Shown piece after piece: positions 26,938-34,049 of a stretch of DNA of 64,000 nucleotides (the first letter of the stretch is position 1; each line of letters starts with the position of its first letter). Made by a program: the position numbers and the translations under genes. Origin of the DNA: Tritrichomonas musculus (taxonomy: Eukaryota; Parabasalia; Tritrichomonadida; Tritrichomonadidae); assembly GCA_039105265.1 (NCBI GenBank), contig JAPFFF010000007.1, forward strand, positions 3,844,001-3,908,000, given 5' to 3'. Below the pieces are notes generated by a model. It did not search any database, was not told the DNA's origin, and saw only the letters and a list, made by a program, of their open reading frames with translations.

Positions 26938-27123
26938 AGTAGTGATGGTAGTTCCGCATGGGGACCAGATAAATTTCAAATATAACAGCCACATCTAACC
27001 TAATTTTGATATTCACATAACCATTTAAAATTAAGCTCCAGACCTTGAATTTTTGCTGAAATGTCATAGTCCAAATCAAAGGAATCTATGGTCTTTTAAA
27101 GGAAATTGCATGTGCCAGGTATT
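26938..27123. repeat. Left TIR of element B
   Basis: Starts AGTAGTGATGGTAGTTCCGC. I find it identical, over 186 bp, to the reverse complement of 51034-51219. Noncoding. Confidence 0.93.
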
Positions 27124-27210
27124 CCCTCCATATCCCCAATATCCCCATGCGGAACTATCAGGATGCATATCCATGCTCACTACTAAGAGGTTCACTTAAG
27201 GGGTCACACA
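27124..27210. repeat. Internal terminus-like sequence near B's left end
   Basis: The stretch to 27184 ends in CCATGCTCACTACT, which reads as a Polinton right terminus, and shares GCGGAACTA and CCCCATGCGG with the B TIR in inverted orientation. It is followed by AAGAGG, which has no matching partner. Likely the relic of another end captured in the composite. Confidence 0.55.
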
Positions 27211-28807
27211 TCACACCTCATACCTCACACCTCATATCTCACACCTCACACCTCACCTCAAATTGGTATAGGGGTACCCAAGAGGGGCCTCTCAAAATCC
27301 ATTTTAGGTAAATTCCATTCGGCTTCGCCTCAAGATAAATGCTTACGCATTTCCATAAATTGACAATCCCAAAAATAATGCTATTCTTGAATCAATTTAA
27401 TTTTTTATCTGGTTTGAAAATGAGCGTTGTCCCAACTAACACCCAAGTAGTTTCATATGAAGGTTCTTTCTGCAAGGAATTGGAGATTCGTATGAACAAA
27501 ATATTGAATAAATCCCAACGTGATCATAATCGCGAGTCAGCTATCAAGTGCTATATACATAAGGAGCTCTCGCTTGATGAGTACGATGAGTGGATCCAAG
27601 ATATGAATACCAAAATTGATAGTTATACAAACATTGAATCTCCTGAGCGAGCACTGCTAATGAAGGAGTTATCATATATCAACCGAGATCGCGAACGTCT
27701 AATGAAATTTCAAGATGAGCTCGATAAGAAACGCAAAACTTTGATTTACAGTTATACGCACCCCCTTGATTATGCTATTGACATCATCACAAAGGATATC
27801 AATATGTTCAACCAGAATTTGCTCAGTTGCATATTCGAATCGTTTGTCAATAAGGTCAAATCCTTATGTCCCAAAGACAAATTATATGAGGGTACCATTA
27901 AATTCGTATACTATGATAGAACCTCTACCAAGGTCATAAACCTATTCGATTCATTAACACAAAGATTAATATCTAGCTTCACCAAGTTACTCGCTGAAGT
28001 TGCAACAAATGAATATTTCGCAAATGATATACATAAATATGATTCCCTAGTGAAATTGCGCGAGGAAATCAGTAATGCTTGTTATAATCTATACCTTGGA
28101 ACAATCATTGATGCAATCGATAATAAACTTGATCAATATCCCCCAACTGAAATGTCATCTAGTGAACTCGTTATTGGGTACTCTAGAGTACTCATGAAGA
28201 ATCTCAATGAATATATCTTACACGATTTATCCAAAATCATCGATAAGGAAATCAAGGATTGCATTGCAAAAATATGTGAAAATGAGCTCTTAAATTATAT
28301 CCACATTAAGGAACCAGAGATGGCTGAGAAATCCAAACAGAGTTTGACTGAGGTATCTGCCAAGGTATCTGCCAAGGAATCTGCCAAGGAATCAAATGCC
28401 GTACCCCAAACTACACCCATTATAGCTGAAGTATATGAGATTGATCAGGAGAAGACCTTAGACGATTTCATAAAGGGTCTCCCAAATGATAAGATATGTA
28501 TAGTAGAATTGACTCAAAAATATAATGCGTACTTCGACACTAATGTAAACCCTCGTGGATTAGGTGTAATACTCTCAAAATCGGGTAAACTGAGAACGCA
28601 GTTCCTGCTTAAGACCATTGCATGGGAGAAGAGTAAGAGAGTTATATACTATAGCAAGGCTTGAATAATTTATTTTTGGACTTATGAGGATTCCCAATTA
28701 AAGGATTTACCTAAAATGAATTTTATGACCCCCCTCTTGGGTACCCCTATACCAATTTGAGGTGAGGTATGAGGTATGAGGTATGAGGTGTGAGGTATGA
28801 GGTGTGA
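27211..28807. mobile_element. 1.6-kb unit with inverted repeats encoding one protein
   Basis: Inverted repeats of about 104 bp at 27211-27313 and 28704-28807 share GGTATAGGGGTACCC and short tandem units of the ACACCTCATACCTC type. They enclose a single ORF (27421-28664). No clear target duplication. It lies between B's left TIR and the duplicated packaging module, and the second module copy lacks it. It may be a separate mobile unit or satellite that uses another enzyme to move. Confidence 0.55.
27421..28664 (+). CDS. Unknown protein of the 1.6-kb unit (414 aa)
   Basis: I prefer the ATG at 27421 (MSVVPTNTQVVSYEG), which follows a TTTTTTATCTGGTTTGAAA leader like those of Polinton genes; an in-frame ATG lies at 27339 inside the repeat region. 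The protein is mostly alpha-helical, with charged helices at about 25-100, a Ser-Ala-Lys-Glu repeat linker near 320 and a C-terminal domain of about 65 residues (LPNDKICIVELTQKYNAYF..RGLGVILSKS) that looks like a winged helix. No transposase, nuclease or polymerase motif seen. Function unknown. Confidence 0.6.
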
Positions 28808-28858
28808 GATTCATCATCTATTTTTAAATTTGAATATTGATTTTTTTATCACCACCAA

Positions 28859-29338
28859 ATGGAATCCACCACAAACCATTTCACTGTCTACGAATACATC
28901 AACACATTGATTTCCCTATTACCAAAGCCTGATGGATTTGCAAAATGTAATTTCGCAATATTATGTGACAAGTTACCATTCAATTTGAAGAACTCGCTGT
29001 ACCTCGCAAAGGTCCTATACGTATCACTCCAGAATGATACTGAAACCATTAGATTCTACCCTAACAAGCTCAAGGAGATGAACCTTGAATACGTCAAATT
29101 GACATCCAATAGTAGACGCAAATTGAGTGCCAACATGCACGAGTTCTTCGTAAATGGGGATACCGAAAAACACGAATTCAAGGAATGTCCGTATTACAAC
29201 TACTCAATTGAGAGAACCAATATAAACACCAAGGACCTCATTGTAAAACTTCGTGAAAAATACAATATTGTGGAACCTGATGTATTCATCGGCAAGCATC
29301 AAGATTTGGTATTGGATGCTGACCCAGATTTTGCCTAA
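28859..29338 (+). CDS. 159-aa protein convergent to ATPase, B copy 1
   Basis: Family of 21373-21828: YEYINTLISLLPKPD, CNFAILCDKLP, YLAKVLYVSLQND, RFYPNKLKEMNLEYVKLTSN and FFVNG with YYNYSIERT. Leader TTTTTTTATCACCACCAA precedes the ATG. The stop overlaps the ATPase stop on the other strand by 4 bp. Highly similar to copy 2 at 31741-32220. No protease triad seen; function unknown. Confidence 0.72.
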   Translation: MESTTNHFTVYEYINTLISLLPKPDGFAKCNFAILCDKLPFNLKNSLYLAKVLYVSLQNDTETIRFYPNKLKEMNLEYVKLTSNSRRKLSANMHEFFVNGDTEKHEFKECPYYNYSIERTNINTKDLIVKLREKYNIVEPDVFIGKHQDLVLDADPDFA

Positions 29339-30291
29339 ACCTTTGAATACACCACTTGCATATCATGTTCAACAGTGTTCACCAATATGAAATCATGTCC
29401 AGATAATGTTCTATATTTTTGCCACAACTCCTCGAACTCACAAGGTATGCTCACCTGCTGATATATGTAATTGAGTTTCTGTCGTGAGAACCCATTGAAT
29501 ATGAAGAATGATGTACAATTATTTTTGTAATCAGTTGGCACACCCTTGAAGAACTGGATGTTGATGTAAACGATTGAATTCTTATGACGCAACTGGGTGA
29601 TATAGTTTGTGAAGTATGCTGATTTCAATAGCTTGCTCTTAATGAAGTCCTCGCACAGGATTATGGTGTTGAGTGGTACATTGGGTTTCCCTAGTTTGCT
29701 GATATGGAGGAACTCAAACATCTGCTGCAGCTTGGAATCGGTCGCAGACAAGTCTGCTCCAGCTGACGCTTCAACTGTAGCCTTCCCAACTGAGCTATAT
29801 TTGTTATATAACTCCTTCCATAGATCGAGCTCCTTCAAATACCGTTCAGCATTACTATCAGCGACGACCTCAATGGGCAGGTTGATGAGCTCGCGTTGAG
29901 ATTCAAATGTGGAATCATTTATAATACCGTTCTTACTCACATACACGATCATATGAAAATTAGCGTTATTGAGTCTACTCATTTGAATGATATCGCGAAT
30001 TACTGTATGGCTCTTGCCTTTGCCTTGTGATGCTACCAATATGTTCAAAGTATTGTACCACGCATAGATCCCATTAGCGATTGGCCTTATGGATGCATTC
30101 GTGATTTTATCCCTATTCTTGGAATAGGCCTCACTCATAGCCTCGTCAACATCAAATCTCTGGGATACCGGTTGCTGCTTCTGGTACCTATCGAATGTAT
30201 CAAAATCAATTGGATCACTACTGGAACTGTCTGATAATTCAATAGATGTATAGTCGAAAAGGGTTGGTTGTAGGCGCTTGTAATACAACAT
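29335..30291 (-). CDS. FtsK/HerA-type packaging ATPase, B copy 1 (318 aa)
   Basis: Walker A VASQGKGKSHTVIRD near residues 91-105 and Walker B-like NTIILCEDFIKS near 213-224, then YITQLRHKNSIVYINIQFF and SFFIFNGFSRQK. An Ala/Ser-rich loop (ATVEASAGADLSATDSK) replaces a shorter loop of A. A TTTATTTTTG box lies just upstream of the ATG. Nearly identical to copy 2 (32217-33173). Confidence 0.88.
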   Translation of the reverse strand: MLYYKRLQPTLFDYTSIELSDSSSSDPIDFDTFDRYQKQQPVSQRFDVDEAMSEAYSKNRDKITNASIRPIANGIYAWYNTLNILVASQGKGKSHTVIRDIIQMSRLNNANFHMIVYVSKNGIINDSTFESQRELINLPIEVVADSNAERYLKELDLWKELYNKYSSVGKATVEASAGADLSATDSKLQQMFEFLHISKLGKPNVPLNTIILCEDFIKSKLLKSAYFTNYITQLRHKNSIVYINIQFFKGVPTDYKNNCTSFFIFNGFSRQKLNYIYQQVSIPCEFEELWQKYRTLSGHDFILVNTVEHDMQVVYSKV

Positions 30292-30296
30292 TTAAT

Positions 30297-30306
30297 CAAA
30301 AATAAA
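30297..30306 (-). promoter_or_regulatory. TTTATTTTTG box before ATPase, B copy 1
   Basis: CAAAAATAAA on the plus strand; reads TTTATTTTTG on the minus strand and ends 5 bp before the ATPase ATG. Confidence 0.52.
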
Positions 30307-30345
30307 GCTTTTTATGCGAAAAGCTCTAAGTGGCGATGATGCCAA

Positions 30346-30495
30346 TTACGCATATAATGTGCGCCTCAGCTCATCAGTCAGCTCAGGTGGTTCATCTTCA
30401 GCTGTAACCGATACCAGTAATAGCAGTTCAACTACATTGGTCACCAATATCAACCCCAATAGTATATTCATAATGATTTCACTTGCGCTGGACAT
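30346..30495 (-). CDS. Tiny membrane protein (49 aa), B copy 1
   Basis: MSSASEIIMNILLGLILVTN starts a single hydrophobic segment continuing VVELLLLVSV; the tail is DEPPELTDELRRTLYA. Same slot and tail pattern as 20306-20437 in A and 55500-55631 in E. Single-pass membrane protein; likely structural or assembly role by inference. Confidence 0.8.
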   Translation of the reverse strand: MSSASEIIMNILLGLILVTNVVELLLLVSVTAEDEPPELTDELRRTLYA

Positions 30496-30505
30496 TTATG
30501 CAAAT

Positions 30506-31138
30506 TTAAATACAAATTTTGAGTGATATCGAGTGCCTTATGAGCTCGGTCCATACATGGTTATATCCATATTTCAACTCATTGGATACCCCGTTTTTGG
30601 ACACCAATATCTTATCGATTTTCATGTACTTGGAGTTTGAAACACAACCAGTGCACCCACTATCCTCATTGATGACCAACTCAACCTTGTCAGCCTTAGT
30701 GAGTATCTTAATGAGCTCCATCAGTGTATTGCTATGGCACACTAGGTAGTTGTTCATCCTCAGTGGATTGGTCTCATAGATATTCAGCAATATCTCGAGG
30801 AATTTATTTTTGGTACCCAAGTCGTCAGTGTCAAGTTCTAATGAACGATCTATTGTCGAAGACTCAGGGAATGAAGTTCCTTGGGGTGGACTGTTTATTG
30901 GAGCAACTGATGGATATGGACCAGTTGTCGAGGCTGTAGTAAAATTTGCATCTTGTGTGCCATTTTGAGGATAACCTTTAGTATATCCCATTTGGGGTTG
31001 CATCTGTGGGACTTGAGGGTATGATACTGGTTGTACAGGTGGAGGTCTATTCGCAGCGATCTTAATATTCACATTCTGCTCTTGCTTAACACTCGCATCA
31101 TTCTCACTTGATAGAATTCTAGCCTTATGGAGAGACAT
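30506..31138 (-). CDS. KARILSS-motif protein, B copy 1 (210 aa)
   Basis: MSLHKARILSSENDASVKQE start, Pro/Gln/Thr-rich linker with PQVPQMQPQMGYTKG, then the C-terminal domain (LGTKNKFLEILLNIYETNPL, NNYLVCHSNTLMELIKILT, a DSGCTGC Cys cluster). I chose the ATG two codons inside the longest frame because homologues start MSL. An AATATTTTTG box precedes it. The linker differs from copy 2, where a palindrome-bearing insert lies. Confidence 0.72.
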   Translation of the reverse strand: MSLHKARILSSENDASVKQEQNVNIKIAANRPPPVQPVSYPQVPQMQPQMGYTKGYPQNGTQDANFTTASTTGPYPSVAPINSPPQGTSFPESSTIDRSLELDTDDLGTKNKFLEILLNIYETNPLRMNNYLVCHSNTLMELIKILTKADKVELVINEDSGCTGCVSNSKYMKIDKILVSKNGVSNELKYGYNHVWTELIRHSISLKICI

Positions 31139-31180
31139 TTCCAAAGTGCAAAAATATTTTTACCACTAATGCCATATTTC

Positions 31181-31356
31181 TTATGCCATTTCTGGATCAA
31201 CTTGTGAGCCAGCTGGTGATTCATCATCGATATATTCAAGGCCATCGAGTGAGAGCTTGAAGTAGGTGTCTCTGCATAAACAGAGTTGTACAGGTGGTGG
31301 TCTAACAATGGCTCCACTTGGTTCGATAATCTTGTAATATGTATCATTATCACCAG
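31181..31356 (-). pseudogene. Partial copy of B capsid gene (C-terminal end)
   Basis: Matches 34050-34225. It belongs to copy 1 of the duplicated module and stops at the internal terminus at 31357. It is a partial fossil copy of the major capsid gene. Confidence 0.82.
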
Positions 31357-31702
31357 AGTAGTGATAGTGTATCAATAATCGGGACCAGATAAATCCCACC
31401 CAAAAACGCCTTTAAATGGCCCATATTTGGGCCCCATAAATTCCAAAAATGGCCCATATTCGGGTCAATATTCAAAATCCACATACTGCATACCTCCCCA
31501 AAACGCTTATAAAACGCCCATATTCGGGCCCATACAAATTCCGAAAATAGCCCACCTATAGCACTACCTATGGGACCACTTATGGAACAGACCGATGGGA
31601 CCACTTATGGAACGTTCCGATGGCGACACAGACCGATGGAACAGACCATGACAGACAAAAATATTCCATATTTTGGGACTCAGATGAATTTGGGAAAACC
31701 TA
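31357..31702. repeat. Internal left-terminus-like sequence and short repeats
   Basis: Begins AGTAGTGATAGTG and has GGGACCAGATAAAT like the B TIR (26938), so it looks like the left end of a second element. The preceding 6 bp are CACCAG. Downstream there is no gene, but there are repeated segments: ATGGCCCATATT-type units (31418-31550) and GGGACCACTTATGGAAC twice (31572-31612). Confidence 0.65.
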
Positions 31703-31740
31703 TTTTTATATTTGAATATTGATTTTTTATCGCATCCCAA

Positions 31741-32220
31741 ATGGAAGCCACTCCAAGCTACTCCAATGTCTACGAATACATCAACACACTAGTAGCCCTA
31801 TTGCCAAAGCCTGATGAATTTACACAATGCAATTTCGCGATATTATGTGACAAGTTCCCATTCAACTTGAAGAACTCATTGTACCTCGCGAAGGTCCTAT
31901 ATGTATCACTCCAGAATGATACTGAAACCATTAGATTCTACCCTAATAAGCTCAAGGAGATGGGCCTCGAATTTGTCAAATTGTCATCCAATAGTAGACG
32001 CAAATTGAGTGTCAACATGCAGGAGTTCTTCGTAAATGGGAATACCGAAAAGCAGGAATACAAGGAATGTCCGTATTACAACTACTCGATTGAGAGAACC
32101 AATATAAATACCAAGGATCTCATTGCCAAATTACGTGAAAAATACGATATTGCAGAACCTGATGTATTCATTGGCAAGCATCAGGATTTGGTATTGGATG
32201 CTGACCCAGAGTTTGCCTAA
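31741..32220 (+). CDS. 159-aa protein convergent to ATPase, B copy 2
   Basis: MEATPSYSNVYEYINTLVAL start; otherwise close to copy 1 (28859-29338). Leader TTTTTTATCGCATCCCAA. The stop overlaps the ATPase stop by 4 bp. Function unknown. Confidence 0.72.
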   Translation: MEATPSYSNVYEYINTLVALLPKPDEFTQCNFAILCDKFPFNLKNSLYLAKVLYVSLQNDTETIRFYPNKLKEMGLEFVKLSSNSRRKLSVNMQEFFVNGNTEKQEYKECPYYNYSIERTNINTKDLIAKLREKYDIAEPDVFIGKHQDLVLDADPEFA

Positions 32221-33173
32221 ACCTTTGAGTACACCACTTGCATATCATGTTCAACTGTGTTCACCAATATGAAATCATGTCCAGATAAGGTCCTATATTT
32301 TTGCCACAACTCCTCGAACTCACAAGGTATGCTCACCTGCTGATATATGTAATTGAGTTTCTGTCGTGAGAACCCATTGAATATGAAGAATGATGTGCAG
32401 TTATTTTTGTAATCGGTTGGCACACCCTTGAAGAACTGGATATTGATGTATACGATTGAGTTCTTATGACGCAACTGGGTGATATAGTTTGTGAAGTATG
32501 CTGACTTCAACAGCTTGCTCTTAATGAAGTCCTCGCACAGGATTATGGTGTTGAGTGGTACATTGGGTTTCCCGAGTTTGTTGATATGGAGGAACTCAAA
32601 CATCTGCTGCAGCTTGGAATCGGTCGCAGACAAGTCTGCTCCAGCTGACGCTTCAACTGTAGCCTTCCCAACTGAGCTATATTTGTTATACAACTCCTTC
32701 CATAGATCGAGCTCCTTCAAATACCGTTCAGCATTACTATCAGCGACGACCTCAATGGGCAAGTTGATGAGCTCGCGTTGAGATTCAAATGTGGAATCAT
32801 TTATAATACCGTTCTTACTCACATACACGATCAGGTGGAACCCACCGTTATTGAGTCTACTCATTTGAATGATATCGCGAATTACTGTATGGCTCTTGCC
32901 TTTGCCTTGTGATGCCACCAGTATGTTCAAAGTATTGTACCACGCATAGATCCCATTAGCGATTGGCCTTATGGATGCATTCGTGATTTTATCCCTATTC
33001 TTGGAATAGGCCTCACTCATAGCCGCATCTACATCGAATCTCTGGGATACCGGTTGCTGCCTCTGGTACCTATCGAATGTATCAAGATCAATTGGATCTT
33101 CACTGGAACTGTCTGATAATTCAATAGATGTATAGTCGAAAAGGGTTGGTTGTAGGCGCTTGTAATATAACAT
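32217..33173 (-). CDS. FtsK/HerA-type packaging ATPase, B copy 2 (318 aa)
   Basis: Same motifs as copy 1: VASQGKGKSHTVIRD, NTIILCEDFIKS, SFFIFNGFSRQK. The proteins differ at only a handful of residues. It packages the element's DNA into capsids by family analogy. A TTTATTTTTG box at 33179-33188 ends 5 bp before the ATG. Confidence 0.88.
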   Translation of the reverse strand: MLYYKRLQPTLFDYTSIELSDSSSEDPIDLDTFDRYQRQQPVSQRFDVDAAMSEAYSKNRDKITNASIRPIANGIYAWYNTLNILVASQGKGKSHTVIRDIIQMSRLNNGGFHLIVYVSKNGIINDSTFESQRELINLPIEVVADSNAERYLKELDLWKELYNKYSSVGKATVEASAGADLSATDSKLQQMFEFLHINKLGKPNVPLNTIILCEDFIKSKLLKSAYFTNYITQLRHKNSIVYINIQFFKGVPTDYKNNCTSFFIFNGFSRQKLNYIYQQVSIPCEFEELWQKYRTLSGHDFILVNTVEHDMQVVYSKV

Positions 33174-33178
33174 TTAAT

Positions 33179-33188
33179 CAAAAATAAA
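33179..33188 (-). promoter_or_regulatory. TTTATTTTTG box before ATPase, B copy 2
   Basis: CAAAAATAAA on the plus strand, 5 bp upstream of the ATPase ATG on the minus strand. Confidence 0.52.
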
Positions 33189-33226
33189 GCTTTTATGCGA
33201 AAAGCTCTAAGTGGCGATGATGCCAC

Positions 33227-33376
33227 TTACGCATATAGTGTGCGCCTCAGCTCATCAGTCAGCTCAGGTGGTTCATCTTCAGCTGTAAGCGATACCAGTA
33301 ATAGCAGTTCAACTACATTGGTCACCAATATCAACCCCAATAGTATATTCATAATGATTTCACTAGCGCTGGACAT
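33227..33376 (-). CDS. Tiny membrane protein (49 aa), B copy 2
   Basis: Copy of 30346-30495 with one residue changed (LVSLTAEDEPPEL). Hydrophobic segment at about residues 8-31 and an acidic then basic tail. Confidence 0.8.
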   Translation of the reverse strand: MSSASEIIMNILLGLILVTNVVELLLLVSLTAEDEPPELTDELRRTLYA

Positions 33377-33386
33377 TTATGCAAAT

Positions 33387-34007
33387 TTAAATACAAATTT
33401 TGAGTGATATCGAGTGTCTTATGAGCTCGGTCCATACATGGTTATATCCATATTTCAACTCATTGGATACCCCGTTTTTGGACACCAATATCTTATCGAT
33501 TTTCATGTACTTCGAGTTTGAAACACAACCAGTGCACCCACTGTCCTCATTGATGACCAGCTCAACCTTGTCAGCCTTAGTGAGTATCTTAATGAGCTCC
33601 ATCAGTGTATTGCTATGACACACAAGATAGTTGTTCATCCTCAGTGGATTGGTCTCATAGATATTCAGCAATATCTCGAGGAATTTATTTTTGGTACCCA
33701 AGTCGTCAGTGTCGGGGTCTAATGATCGATCGGTCGGAGGACTGTTTATTGGAGCAACTGATGGATATGGACCAGTTGTCGAGGCTGTAGTAAAATTTGC
33801 ATCCTGTGTGCCATTTTGCGTGTATACCCCTTCGGGGTTTAGACCTTTAGTATATCCCATTTGGGGTTGCATCTGTGGGACTTGAGGGTATGATACCGGT
33901 TGAACTGGTGGAGGTCTATTCGCGGCGATCTTAATATTCACATTCTGCTCTTGCTTAACACTCGCATCATTCTCACTTGATAGAATTCTAGCCTTATGGA
34001 GAGACAT
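33387..34007 (-). CDS. KARILSS-motif protein, B copy 2 (206 aa)
   Basis: Same N-terminal MSLHKARILSSENDASVKQE and C-terminal domain as copy 1. The linker differs: KGLNPEGVYTQNG replaces KGYPQNG, and the extra DNA carries the palindrome ACCCCTTCGGGGT (33826-33838), a net in-frame gain of 18 bp; nearby it lacks a Ser/Thr-rich piece found in copy 1. It shows a palindrome arriving in a coding region since the duplication. Confidence 0.75.
   Translation of the reverse strand: MSLHKARILSSENDASVKQEQNVNIKIAANRPPPVQPVSYPQVPQMQPQMGYTKGLNPEGVYTQNGTQDANFTTASTTGPYPSVAPINSPPTDRSLDPDTDDLGTKNKFLEILLNIYETNPLRMNNYLVCHSNTLMELIKILTKADKVELVINEDSGCTGCVSNSKYMKIDKILVSKNGVSNELKYGYNHVWTELIRHSISLKICI
33826..33838. repeat. 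In-frame palindrome ACCCCTTCGGGGT
   Basis: Present in copy 2 of the KARILSS gene and absent from the otherwise near-identical copy 1 (near 30965), so it is a recent in-frame insertion within element B. Confidence 0.7.
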
Positions 34008-34049
34008 TTCCAAAGTGCAAAAATATTTTTACCACTAATGCCATATTTC

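Larger units (their letters stand above)
28820..31356. repeat. Direct duplication, copy 1 (packaging module)
   Basis: Matches 31703-34225 at high identity in the same orientation. It contains the 159-residue gene, ATPase, membrane protein, KARILSS gene and the C-terminal end of the capsid gene. It ends exactly where a terminus-like AGTAGTGATAGTG begins. Confidence 0.85.

Noticed and set aside
27211-27264. Short repeats ACACCTC and ATACCTC resembling a CRISPR array or telomere
   Set aside because: Units are 7-14 bp without spacers and are mirrored at 28760-28807, so they belong to inverted repeats of the 1.6-kb unit.
30314-30526. Ser-rich 70-residue plus-strand ORF (also at 33195-33407)
   Set aside because: Antisense shadow of the conserved tiny membrane protein.
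31181-31604. ORFs on the minus strand over 31350-31604
   Set aside because: They run over the internal terminus and short repeats of B and match no family; treated as chance frames.
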